Shown one piece after another: positions 18,497 to 27,623 of a stretch of DNA of 64,000 nt. Numbering within the stretch: position 1 is the stretch's first letter; every line of letters starts with the position of its first letter. The DNA comes from Delftia tsuruhatensis NBRC 16741 (GTDB lineage: Bacteria > Pseudomonadota > Gammaproteobacteria > Burkholderiales > Burkholderiaceae_C). A model generated the notes under the pieces. The model had not been told where the DNA came from. It was given only the letters and a program-made list of their open reading frames with translations, and ran no database searches. The position numbers were made by a program, and so were the translations under genes. Where the stretch lies: positions 62,001 through 126,000 of the forward strand of contig NZ_BCTO01000024.1 in NCBI RefSeq assembly GCF_001571325.1. Reading direction: 5' to 3'.

Positions 18497-20968
18497 ATGC
18501 CCAGCCTGCCCAGCACCCGCCGCGCCGCCCATCCACCCTCGTGCACACGCCCCACGGCGGTGGCTGCACAGGCCTTGATGCTGGGCCTGTTGATCACGCT
18601 GGGCCTGCCCATGACCGCCCTGGCCCAGAGCCCGAGCTCCGCCCCGGATGCCAGATCCATCCGGTTCGACCTGCCGGCCGGTGAACTGGAGACCAGCCTG
18701 CACAGCCTCGCGCGCCAGGCAGGCATCACCCTCTCGTTCGATCCAGCCCTGGTCCAGGGCCGACATTCGGCGGCGCTGAGCGGCACGCGCGGCGTGCAAG
18801 AAGGACTTGCTGCCCTGCTCGCCCCGCACCAGCTGCAGGCCACGCGCACGGCCGAAGGCGGCTGGGCCGTGCACCGTGCGCGGCCCGGGGCCGCGGCCGA
18901 GCATGCACTGCCTACCGTGAACGTGCTGGCCGATGCCGAGCATGAAAGCGCCTGGGGCGCCGTGCCCGGCTACGCGCCACGCCGCAGCGCCTCGGCCATG
19001 AAGATGGATGTGCCGCTGCTGGAGACGCCGCAGCAGGTCAGCATCATCGGCGAGGCCCAGATCCGCGACCAGGCCATCTCCAGCGTGGCCGAAGCCGTGC
19101 GCTACAGCGCGGGCGTGCGTCCCATGGACTACGGCATCACCGATGACGACGTGGCCGTGCGCGGTTTCTATCTGACGGGCACGGGCCTGTACCGGGACGG
19201 CATGCGCATGGTCCACAACGGCTTCATGACCAACCTGGAGCCGTATGGACTGGAGCGGCTGGAAGTCGTGCACGGCCCGGCCTCGGTGCTGTACGGCCAG
19301 TCCGCGCCCGGCGGCCTGATCAATGCCGTCACCAAGCGCCCGCGCGCCGGCATGCAGCGCGAAGTGGGCGTGGAATTCGGCAGCCACGACCGGCGCCAGC
19401 TCACGGCCGACATCGGTGGCGCCATCAATGAACAGGGCACGGCGCTGGCACGGCTGACCGTGCTCAAGCGCGAATCGGGCACGCAGTGGAACGGCCTGCG
19501 CGCCGACCGCAGCTACATCGCCCCCTCCTTCACACTGCTGGGCGAGCGCACCAGCCTCACCGTGCTGGCGCAGTACCAGGAGGACGAAACCGGCTTCGTC
19601 ATCCCCTACTACCGCCAGACGCCTGCGGGCTGGTCGGCCACGGACATCAACGTCAGCGGACCGGGATCTGGCCACCACAAGCGCAACGCCAGCGTGGGCT
19701 GGCTGCTGGAGCACCGGCTGAACGACCAGCTCACGCTGCGCAACAACCTGCGCTACCTGGATGGCCGCAACGACCGGCGCGAGATGCGCAACCGGGGCCT
19801 GACGGCCGACCAGCGCGGCATGGCACGCCTGGCCATGGTGCGGCCCGACGCCGAACAGACCTGGGTCATGGACACGCAGATCGAAGGCCGCCACCGGACG
19901 GGTGCCGTCTCGCACCAGTGGGCCGTGGGCTTCGACTACTACCGCTCCAGGCTCGACTGGCGCATCTACTCGCTCAACGGCGCCGTGGCGCCGCTGGACC
20001 TGGTCAACCCCATCCACATCGCGCCGAACTGGAATGACAACTACCTCAGCGACCGCGCGCTGGCACGCACGCACCAGGCGGGCCTGTACGTGCAGGACCA
20101 GATCAAGTTCGGCGAGCGCTGGGTGCTCAGCGCCGGCCTGCGCCGCGACAGCGCACGCATAGACACCGACTACGACGCGCGCGCCGCAGCCACCGCGCCC
20201 TTCGCCATCACCACCGTGCGCCGTACCGACAGCGCCGTCACCGGGCGGCTGGGCCTGATCTACCTGGCGCCCAGCGGCCTGGCGCCCTATGTGTCCTTCA
20301 ACAACTCCTTCCAGCCGCCGCTGACCACGGTCACGGCCACCGACGCCAACGGCAGGCCCTACGAGCCCGAGACCGCGCGCCAGTTCGAGGCCGGCCTGCG
20401 CTACGCGCCGCCGTCGGCCGGCTACACGCTCAGCGCCGCCGTGTTCGACCTGCGCAAGCGCAATGTGCGCACGCCATCCACACTCAACCCGCGCTTCGAC
20501 GTGCAGACCGGCGAAGTGCGCAACCGGGGGCTGGAGCTGCAGGCCCAGGGCGAGATCGGCGGCGGCTTCTCGGCCATTGCGGCCTATACCTACCTCGACT
20601 CCAGGGTCACGCGCAGCAACAACGCCATCGAGATCGGCGCGCGCCCCGGCGCCACGCCGCGCCATGCCGCATCGCTGTGGGGCAAGTACCAGCGCGGCGC
20701 CCTGGAGCTGGGCCTGGGCCTGCGCCACATCAGCGCCACGCCTGGCGAGCTGCCCATGGACGGCGTGAAGACCCCCATGAACGACGCCTACACGCTGTGG
20801 GACGCCATGGCCGCCTACACCACCGGCCCGTGGCGCTTCTCGGTCAACCTCAGCAACCTCACCGACAGGCAGTACCGCACGCAATGCAACACCTTCCGTG
20901 GCGGCGCGCAATTCTGCGCGCTGGGCTTCGGGCGCGAGGTGCGTGTGGCGGCGGCCTATCGGTTCTGA
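18497..20968 (+). CDS. TonB-dependent siderophore receptor with N-terminal signalling (STN) domain
   Basis: 823-residue outer membrane receptor. A signal sequence ends near residue 37 (MTALAQS). The STN domain (about 52-122: FDLPAGELETSLHSLARQAG) talks to FecR. The TonB box/plug region includes METPQQVSIIG-like LLETPQQVSII, and RLEVVHGPASVLYGQSAPGGLINAVTKRP is the classic plug motif of hydroxamate and ferrichrome-type receptors. The beta-barrel ends in the required aromatic AAAYRF. With fecI and fecR directly before it, this is a complete cell-surface signalling cassette. The ligand is probably a xenosiderophore, as no siderophore synthesis genes are nearby. AAGGA precedes the ATG. Confidence 0.93.
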   Translation: MPSLPSTRRAAHPPSCTRPTAVAAQALMLGLLITLGLPMTALAQSPSSAPDARSIRFDLPAGELETSLHSLARQAGITLSFDPALVQGRHSAALSGTRGVQEGLAALLAPHQLQATRTAEGGWAVHRARPGAAAEHALPTVNVLADAEHESAWGAVPGYAPRRSASAMKMDVPLLETPQQVSIIGEAQIRDQAISSVAEAVRYSAGVRPMDYGITDDDVAVRGFYLTGTGLYRDGMRMVHNGFMTNLEPYGLERLEVVHGPASVLYGQSAPGGLINAVTKRPRAGMQREVGVEFGSHDRRQLTADIGGAINEQGTALARLTVLKRESGTQWNGLRADRSYIAPSFTLLGERTSLTVLAQYQEDETGFVIPYYRQTPAGWSATDINVSGPGSGHHKRNASVGWLLEHRLNDQLTLRNNLRYLDGRNDRREMRNRGLTADQRGMARLAMVRPDAEQTWVMDTQIEGRHRTGAVSHQWAVGFDYYRSRLDWRIYSLNGAVAPLDLVNPIHIAPNWNDNYLSDRALARTHQAGLYVQDQIKFGERWVLSAGLRRDSARIDTDYDARAAATAPFAITTVRRTDSAVTGRLGLIYLAPSGLAPYVSFNNSFQPPLTTVTATDANGRPYEPETARQFEAGLRYAPPSAGYTLSAAVFDLRKRNVRTPSTLNPRFDVQTGEVRNRGLELQAQGEIGGGFSAIAAYTYLDSRVTRSNNAIEIGARPGATPRHAASLWGKYQRGALELGLGLRHISATPGELPMDGVKTPMNDAYTLWDAMAAYTTGPWRFSVNLSNLTDRQYRTQCNTFRGGAQFCALGFGREVRVAAAYRF

Positions 20969-21246
20969 GTGCCGCCATTGCTGCCCGCCAGGGGGAGCAA
21001 TGCAGGCCCCCGCTCTTGGAACAACGCCCGGCGGAGAGCAACAGACAGCCCACTCGGCATGCATCTGCAGCACGCTCGGTGCAGCCTGCATCCAGCACAG
21101 CGCATCGCGGACCTGCTCGTCTGGATCGGATGGCGTTGCACCGCCGCAGCTGCATTGGTTCAGCCGCGCACCACGCCATCGACTTGACATTTCGCCCAGT
21201 CCACACCGCGCTCTGCTGGCGACAATCAGGTCTTTGAAAGGCGCGC

Positions 21247-22761
21247 ATGCACTACGGCAAATCCCAGGCCATTGGAGACAAGAGCATCTTCATCATCGAC
21301 ACCGCCATGAGCGTGGTCGATGGCCGGCTCTACTACGAGTACTGCAACAAGGGGGACAGCACAACGTCCTTTCTGCGCGCCGTTGATGTGGCCACCGGCA
21401 ACGTGCTCTGGGACCACCGCATGCGCGAGAGCGAGGGCATGTCGTGGTTCGTGGACGAGCGGCATCTGATGCTCTGCGACCAGGTGCTTGATGCCCGCAC
21501 CGGCGAATGCCTGTTCGACTTCCATGCCGTGCCGGGCATGCAGGCCAGGCATTGGCCCGTTCCCGTGGAGCTGGACGCGCATCGCTGGCTCGTCGCGATG
21601 GAGGAGAGCAGTCCCGAGGGCCGCTATCTGCTGCTGGACCGTCGCACCTGGCAGGGCAGCACGCTGGCGCTGGGCCTGCAGGGTGCGTTTGTGCTGGAGG
21701 GGGCGGTCTACGGCTGGATCGTCCACCCTGAGCGCTCGGAGCTGCGGCGCTGGCATGAAACCGACGGGCACACCGAGCATGTGCTATGGGTGGACAGTGC
21801 CCGCGACCTGTACTCGCCCGCCATTGCAGGCGCGTGGGCCGTGTTCGGCCCCGGCAGCAGAGACCACGTGGACATCGATGCACCCTGGCTTCGCATCCAT
21901 CCTTGCAGCGGCGAAGTCCTGGCCATCACACCTCCCGTTCAACCTGACGATGAGCGCCGGCATGTGCATGCCCAGCGGGCAGCGCATCGTGACGGCGTGG
22001 TCTATTTCTGCTTTGCACGCCAGGGCATGTATGGCTATGACATTCGCAGCAACCGTTTCGGACCGTGCCTGTCGCCTACCCATGTCAGCGCGCCGCAATG
22101 CCATGCCGGCGTCCTTTATGGAATACAGGACAGGCACGAGGACGGCATGGAGCGGGCCTATCTTGTCGCCGTGGACCCGGACACCGGCGCCCCGCTTTGG
22201 GAAACCCCGTGCAGCAGCCGCAACTACAGGCATCTGAGCGTGAGCGAATGCGGTGTCTTTCTGGGCATTGCGGGCGGCAAAATCCAGCACCTTCCGCCAG
22301 CGGGCCGCAGGCGCAGCACCCCAACGGCAGAGCCTGCCAAACGCGCCGAAAGCGCCAAGGCCGCCACCCGGCCGGTACGCACCGTGCCGCCCGAGTCTCC
22401 CTATGCACACATGCTGGACGACATGCCCACGCTGCTCGATGCCCTGCAGGCGCGCGCCTGCGCGCAGAGCCCGGATAGCACCCTCACGGCCGTGGCCTTC
22501 TCCAAGCCCTGGGCCATGGTGGCCTGCATCGAATATGGCGAGGACCCCGACTTCCCCCATCTGCGTCTGCTGGATCTGCAAACCGATGCCTGGATCGCGC
22601 TCGACTGCAACGACCTGATCGACGCACCCATGATTGAAGGCATCACGTTCGTGGATGGCCAGGACGGGAAGCTGGACCTGCTACTGCATGACGGCGGCCG
22701 CCACACCATCCACATTGACCTGCCCGCACGCACCGTGCGCTGGAATGCCGAGCAGGCATAG
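21247..22761 (+). CDS. Hypothetical protein, probable PQQ/WD-like beta-propeller
   Basis: 504 residues with no signal peptide or membrane segment, so probably cytoplasmic. Repeating short units such as VDVATGNVLWDHRM, LDARTGECLFDF, VDPDTGAPLWETP and LLDLQTDAWIAL, spaced along the chain, are what beta-propeller blades of the quinoprotein/PQQ-like class look like. A linker at about 345-390 rich in Ala, Pro and Arg divides an N-terminal propeller from a C-terminal segment. AAAGG lies before the ATG. I do not recognise an orthologue with a known role, and the gene is not clearly in an operon. Confidence 0.7.
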   Translation: MHYGKSQAIGDKSIFIIDTAMSVVDGRLYYEYCNKGDSTTSFLRAVDVATGNVLWDHRMRESEGMSWFVDERHLMLCDQVLDARTGECLFDFHAVPGMQARHWPVPVELDAHRWLVAMEESSPEGRYLLLDRRTWQGSTLALGLQGAFVLEGAVYGWIVHPERSELRRWHETDGHTEHVLWVDSARDLYSPAIAGAWAVFGPGSRDHVDIDAPWLRIHPCSGEVLAITPPVQPDDERRHVHAQRAAHRDGVVYFCFARQGMYGYDIRSNRFGPCLSPTHVSAPQCHAGVLYGIQDRHEDGMERAYLVAVDPDTGAPLWETPCSSRNYRHLSVSECGVFLGIAGGKIQHLPPAGRRRSTPTAEPAKRAESAKAATRPVRTVPPESPYAHMLDDMPTLLDALQARACAQSPDSTLTAVAFSKPWAMVACIEYGEDPDFPHLRLLDLQTDAWIALDCNDLIDAPMIEGITFVDGQDGKLDLLLHDGGRHTIHIDLPARTVRWNAEQA

Positions 22762-22863
22762 GACAAGACAACGATGCCGCTTGCACGACCGTGCAATCCG
22801 CACTAAGTTGGAGGGCCGGTCCGGCCATCGGCGCCGACGGCAGAATCTGCCCGTATCCCACTC

Positions 22864-23871
22864 CTACCCGTCTCTTTCATGACCACCCTCAAGCTCTACT
22901 ACGCTCCCGGCACCTGCGCCCTGGCCGCCCGCATCGCCCTGATCGAGGCCAATGCGCCCCATGAAGTCGTCAAGCTCGATTTCTCCAAGGGCGAGCAGCG
23001 CAGCCCCGAATACCTGGCCATCAATCCCAAGGGCCGCGTGCCCGCCCTGGTGACCGAGCGCGGCGTGCTCACCGAAACGCCGGCCCTGCTCGCCTATATT
23101 GCCCGGCGCTTTCCCGAAGCCCGGCTTGCCCCGCTGGACGATGCCTATGCCTTCGCCCACATGCAGGAGTTCCACGGCTACCTGTCCTCCACCGTGCACG
23201 TGGCCCACGCCCACGGCCGGCGCGCAGGCCGCTGGGCCGATGACGAGGCGGCCATTACCTCCATGCAGCGTAAGGTAGCAGCCAACATGGTCGAATGCTT
23301 TGGCGTGATAGAGCGCCATTACCTGGGCGACGCGCCCTGGGTGCTGGGCGCCGACTATTCCGTGGCCGACGCCTATCTGTTCACCATCGCCGGCTGGCTG
23401 GAAGGCGACGGCGTGGACATCGCCGGCTTCCCCAAGGTTCAGGCACATTTCAAGCGCATGGGCGAGCGCGCTGCCGTGCGCGGGGCGCTGGGGAGCTGAG
23501 AGGGGGAGGCTGCCTGCGGCCTGCGATGGCCGCGGGCAGCCAAACAGATCGCTGTGGGTTCCAAGGCGCTTGAAGATGACGATCTCCATGTCCTTGGCTT
23601 CGGGATGCGGATCAATGCGGTAGATCAGCAGGAAGTCGCCCCCCAGATGAATATCCCGATCGCCCGCGTCCCATTCATCGTCGGCGATCAAGGCGTGATC
23701 GCTCCACTGCGCCGACAGCACCTGCTGCACCGTGTGGGCGATGAGCAGGCCGCCGACCTGGTTCACCAGAGCCATGTCGTAGCGGCCTGATGCCGCCATG
23801 CGCTGGTAGTCCTTCTTGAAGGTCTTGGTGTACGCGATGGTGCGCAGCCTGTAGCCCTTCTTGCCGGCCAT
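22864..23871 (-). CDS. YafQ/RelE-type toxin with abnormal C-terminal extension
   Basis: The first 111 residues form a complete YafQ-like mRNA interferase: YTKTFKKDYQRM at the start, DDEWDAGDRDIHLGGDFLLIYRI in the middle and KRLGTHSDLFG at the end, where Escherichia coli YafQ terminates with GTHAALFG. Here codon 112 (23536-23538) is TGC instead of a stop and the frame stays open for 224 more codons, antisense to the GST gene. The extension (CPRPSQAAGS and on) has the look of antisense sequence, not a domain. The start overlaps the antitoxin stop by one base (TGATG). The toxin may be inactivated, fused or unstable; a sequencing error cannot be excluded. Confidence 0.6.
   Translation of the reverse strand: MAGKKGYRLRTIAYTKTFKKDYQRMAASGRYDMALVNQVGGLLIAHTVQQVLSAQWSDHALIADDEWDAGDRDIHLGGDFLLIYRIDPHPEAKDMEIVIFKRLGTHSDLFGCPRPSQAAGSLPLSAPQRPAHGSALAHALEMCLNLGEAGDVHAVAFQPAGDGEQIGVGHGIVGAQHPGRVAQVMALYHAKAFDHVGCYLTLHGGNGRLVIGPAACAPAVGVGHVHGGGQVAVELLHVGEGIGIVQRGKPGFGKAPGNIGEQGRRFGEHAALGHQGGHAALGIDGQVFGAALLALGEIELDDFMGRIGLDQGDAGGQGAGAGSVVELEGGHERDG
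22879..23499 (+). CDS. Glutathione S-transferase family protein
   Basis: 206 residues, the usual GST length. The N-terminal thioredoxin-like domain starts LKLYYAPGTCALAARIALIEANAPHEVVKLDFS, with GRVPALVTERGVLTETPALLAYIA as the glutathione-site cis-Pro and Glu/Thr segment. The all-helical C-terminal domain has YFTIAGWL-like DAYLFTIAGWLEGDGV. It would conjugate glutathione to an electrophile or reduce a peroxide; the substrate is unknown. The antisense strand of the whole gene is also an open frame continuing from the toxin gene. Confidence 0.9.
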   Translation: MTTLKLYYAPGTCALAARIALIEANAPHEVVKLDFSKGEQRSPEYLAINPKGRVPALVTERGVLTETPALLAYIARRFPEARLAPLDDAYAFAHMQEFHGYLSSTVHVAHAHGRRAGRWADDEAAITSMQRKVAANMVECFGVIERHYLGDAPWVLGADYSVADAYLFTIAGWLEGDGVDIAGFPKVQAHFKRMGERAAVRGALGS

Positions 23872-24167
23872 CAGGCTTCATCCTTTTCCAGGGCCCGCAG
23901 CATGGCTTCAACCGAGGCATGTCCAGGTTCACCGCCTCTGGCGATTTCTCTCGCCTCCAAAGTGGCCTGCCGGTTTGTCTCGCGACGCAGCCGCATCGCC
24001 TGCACCTGCTCCGCAGTCAGCCGCAGGTCAAAGGGAATCCCGTTGTGCAGCACAACGCCCTGCAGAAACATGCGCACGGCGGCGTTCACATCCATGCCCA
24101 GCGTAGAAAGTATGTCGGCAGCGCTGTCGTAGATCTTGTCATCCACAGTAGTACGGATGATGGTCAT
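23871..24167 (-). CDS. RelB/DinJ family antitoxin
   Basis: 98 residues. The N-terminal ribbon-helix-helix segment TIIRTTVDDKIYDSAADILSTLGMDVNAAVRMFLQGVVLHNGIPFDLRL matches the DinJ pattern, including the terminal PFDLR word; the C-terminal helix would wrap the toxin. AAAGGAG precedes the ATG at 24167. It lies directly before the YafQ-like toxin and shares one base with it. It should bind the toxin and repress the promoter in the 24168-24429 gap. Confidence 0.88.
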   Translation of the reverse strand: MTIIRTTVDDKIYDSAADILSTLGMDVNAAVRMFLQGVVLHNGIPFDLRLTAEQVQAMRLRRETNRQATLEAREIARGGEPGHASVEAMLRALEKDEA

Positions 24168-24429
24168 CTTTTGCTCCTTTGAGGTCACTTGCCGACCTAT
24201 TCTAGGCAATCTCAAATCAACTGTTGCTGCGACCTTCCACACGCATTCACTTGCAAAAGCAAAAAACCAGACAGCCATTCGTAAATTTCCCTTGGCAGTC
24301 CACCAAGCCCCGGGCCTCTACCGCCGTCCCCAAGCCTTGCCTACAGTCGCCAGGACAGGCAGGGGCGTTGCACAAGGCGACGCCTTCTCGCCATTCCAGA
24401 AACGACGGATTCAGACGACAGGGTGGAGC

Positions 24430-24684
24430 ATGCAAAGACAAGCCAGGGTGATTGCCATCAACAACCAGACGGGGCTCATCGGCCTGCAGCCGGAGGGAGA
24501 GGACAGCTGCGTGCTGGCGCAGCAACTCGATACCCGCCCCGTGAATACGGGCCAGATGCTGTCAGGGGAGATGGACAGCGTGGGTATGGAGACGTTTGTG
24601 GACGCGCAAACGCAGGACCGCATCGAGGTCTTTGTCGAGGCCTACGGGTTGTCTGCGGAGGCCGTGGAGCTCGCCCTGCGCTGA
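24430..24684 (+). CDS. Small hypothetical protein
   Basis: 84 residues, no signal peptide or membrane segment. The pattern RVIAINNQTGLIGLQPEGEDSCVLAQQL resembles a small OB-like beta barrel, followed by a helix-rich acidic C-terminus ending EAVELALR. This is only a shape resemblance. A GGAG lies very close to the ATG, so the start is uncertain. It is flanked by the antitoxin (-) and a TPR gene (-), and it does not belong to an obvious operon. Confidence 0.5.
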   Translation: MQRQARVIAINNQTGLIGLQPEGEDSCVLAQQLDTRPVNTGQMLSGEMDSVGMETFVDAQTQDRIEVFVEAYGLSAEAVELALR

Positions 24685-24718
24685 GCGGGCTGCAGGGCGG
24701 AATGTGCAGGTGCCAGCG

Positions 24719-25525
24719 TCAAGGCCGCGCCCACTGCGCCAGCGTGTGCCGCGCCAGGGCCTCGACATCCAGCGGAGACTGCGGGTCTAACGCAAGCTCT
24801 CCCAGCATCACCATGGCCTCTGGGATCTGGTTGCGTTCGCGCAGCACCATGGCCTTGTTCAGGAGCAGAAAGCCGCGGGTCTCGGCATCGGGGTCGGCCT
24901 TCAGGCCGCTGTCCAGCAGGGCAAGGCATTGGTCGGGGTCGTCCTCCATCAGGGCGGCTGTCTTCCAGGCGGGGGCGAAGCCAGGGGTTTCGCGGGTCAT
25001 GGCCAGGGCGGCCTGGCGCACCTTGCTCCTGTCGGTCTCCCACTCCAGGGCGAGGTAGCGCAGATAGGTGCCTTGCGGGAGCTTGCCATCGCGCTCCATG
25101 CGCAGGCTGTGCACGGCCGTCTTGGCCATGAAGAAACCCCTGGGAGCCATTGCATCCACGCGCCGGTAGTGGCGATAGGCCGCATCGAAGTCCTTTTGCA
25201 GCAGGTAGGTGAATGCGGCGTCGTAGACGGGATAAGGCCAGTCCGGCGCCAGCTTCGAGGCGGTCTCGAAATGCGCCAGCGCAGCCCGGTTGTCACCGCG
25301 CTGCCCTGCGGCGCGGCCCAGGGCATGGGCATCGCGCGCCGCCTGGCTGACGGGTGTGGCGCGGGGCAGTTCCCAGCTGAAACGGCCATCGGCCTTGTCC
25401 AGGTCGCTGCGCTTGAGCACGCGGCCGGCACTGTCCTTGAAGACGATGTCGTCGGCTGCCATGGCGGGCGCTGGCGCCAGCAGCTGCAGTGCAAGGGCCA
25501 TGGCGGCAAGCAAGGGGAGCTTCAT
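24719..25525 (-). CDS. Secreted TPR-like repeat protein of unknown function
   Basis: 268 residues. A signal peptide MKLPLLAAMALALQLLAPAPAMA is cut before ADD. Helical tetratricopeptide-like units follow: ARDAHALGRAAGQRGDNRAALAHFETASKLAPDWPY, VYDAAFTYLLQKDFDAAYRHYRRVDAMAP and LLLNKAMVLRERNQIPEAMVMLGELALDP. Such periplasmic TPR proteins usually act as scaffolds. No partner is evident from the neighbours. Confidence 0.72.
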   Translation of the reverse strand: MKLPLLAAMALALQLLAPAPAMAADDIVFKDSAGRVLKRSDLDKADGRFSWELPRATPVSQAARDAHALGRAAGQRGDNRAALAHFETASKLAPDWPYPVYDAAFTYLLQKDFDAAYRHYRRVDAMAPRGFFMAKTAVHSLRMERDGKLPQGTYLRYLALEWETDRSKVRQAALAMTRETPGFAPAWKTAALMEDDPDQCLALLDSGLKADPDAETRGFLLLNKAMVLRERNQIPEAMVMLGELALDPQSPLDVEALARHTLAQWARP

Positions 25526-25557
25526 GGTGTGCTGAGCTTGGTTCGGGAAAGCCGATA

Positions 25558-26202
25558 TTAGGGCGCAGAAGCAGACGCAGACGCAGACGCAGGAGCGGAG
25601 CCGGCAGAAGGGGATTCACCTGCAGGCCTGCCAGTTGAGGGGGCCGTGGCGGCGGCACGCCTTCCCCTGCCCCTGGCGCGCGGACGGGCAAGGTGATTCA
25701 TTTGCCATTCCAGCGATTCGGTATCGAAGTCGAAGGCATCCAGCAGGGCAATGGCTTTCCTGGCCTCCCTGAAGTCCACTTCCGTGACGGGCGGACTGTG
25801 CCGCAGCGACAGATCGTGCTTGAGCAGCCATTGCTGCAGATCGGCCAGCGCGACGATGGAGATGCCCTGGTTGATGAGCTGTGACGCGGTGACTTGCGCC
25901 AGCATGGCCGGCGTCAGTTGCCTGCAGGAGCGCAGGCCCAGGACCTGCCTGAGCTTGGCCACCAGGGGAGTGCGCAGCTCGAACTGGGGCAGGCTCTCGA
26001 AATGGGCCAGGGATTCGAGGTACAGGTCCGGCTCCGCATGTATGGCGTCCAGGTCGTTGGGCAGATTCAGCAGTTCGCAGATGCGATTGAGGGCGGTGCG
26101 TGCGCGTTCGGTGCCGAGTTTCTCGGCCTTGCCCGCTTGCGCGACCGAGCAGCCGGCGATGACGGAGCGCAGCACATTGGCCTTGGTGAGATTGGAAATC
26201 AT
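25558..26202 (-). CDS. Hypothetical protein with HTH-like N-terminus and Ser/Ala repeat tail
   Basis: 214 residues. The N-terminus LTKANVLRSVIAGCSVAQAGKAEKLGTERARTALNRI reads like a sigma region 4-type helix-turn-helix. Residues about 80-135 contain helices with INQGISIVALADLQQWLLKHDLSL, which loosely resembles the RNA polymerase alpha C-terminal helix-hairpin-helix. Both are shape comparisons only. The last 45 residues are basic then [10 protein letters not shown], encoded by hexamer repeats (25565-25594). AGGGGGA lies before the ATG. It may be a DNA-binding protein; I do not recognise the family. Confidence 0.65.
   Translation of the reverse strand: MISNLTKANVLRSVIAGCSVAQAGKAEKLGTERARTALNRICELLNLPNDLDAIHAEPDLYLESLAHFESLPQFELRTPLVAKLRQVLGLRSCRQLTPAMLAQVTASQLINQGISIVALADLQQWLLKHDLSLRHSPPVTEVDFREARKAIALLDAFDFDTESLEWQMNHLARPRARGRGRRAAATAPSTGRPAGESPSAGSAPASASASASAP
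25565..25594. repeat. Hexanucleotide tandem repeat (GCAGAC-type)
   Basis: Five units, GCAGAA, GCAGAC three times and GCAGGA, encode the Ala/Ser tail of the minus-strand hypothetical protein. Unit number changes by slippage would keep the frame and change tail length. Confidence 0.8.
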
Positions 26203-26520
26203 GGAATCCCCCTGATGAAAATCCAGGGACCCGCGCGGAATCAGCTTCAGCCGCCCGGTCCCGACAATGGCTCTGGCGCGGCGATGGGCCGTTCACGGAA
26301 CCTCGGAGGCCTGCAGGCGCAAGTGCATTGCGCCGCCGCCAAGGGACAGGAGGACGCCAGGCCTTGCAGAGTTCCAGGGGAAATGCACGTGCTTGCGCCC
26401 ACAGTCAAATGCAATGCGCTGAGGTGCAAATTCCATGCAGATTCCATCGAAAAGGGGGCCTGACGGCCCCCCTGGTGTGCTCTGCCGGCTGCAGCCCCGG
26501 CAGGCCTTGCTTGCGGCGAC
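26203..26520. other. 318-base gene-free region
   Basis: Holds the terminator of the DUF808 gene and, to the left, the presumed promoter of the 214-residue hypothetical gene. A second hairpin, CTGCCGG-N8-CCGGCAG, lies at about 26487-26508. I see no gene or recognisable operator. Confidence 0.45.
26449..26472 (-). terminator. Intrinsic terminator of the DUF808 gene
   Basis: On the minus strand GGGGGCC-GTCA-GGCCCCC is followed by TTTTCG. It lies about 50 bases past the stop at 26521. Confidence 0.75.
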
Positions 26521-27498
<978 letters not shown>

Positions 27499-27553
27499 CG
27501 CGTTTCTCCAGTGAATTGTTGGGGGGCCTTGCGGCCTGGGCGCCATCATGGGG

Positions 27554-27602
27554 CACGGGCATGTCCTGCCCGTGTAGGAGAGGCCCGGCGGCCGGCCGGG
27601 CC
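27554..27602 (-). terminator. Two hairpins after the MoxR/VWA operon
   Basis: CACGGGCA-N5-TGCCCGTG (27554-27574) and GGCCCGGC-N5-GCCGGGCC (27582-27602) are both perfect 8-bp stems, placed 22 bases after the VWA stop. Neither has a T-run, so termination is likely only with Rho; they may instead protect the message end. Confidence 0.45.
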
Positions 27603-27623
27603 ACCGGCCTGAGCGGCCATCCG

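Noticed and set aside
18482..21190. 902-codon minus-strand frame opposite the TonB receptor
   Set aside because: Shadow of the receptor gene with no recognisable motif.
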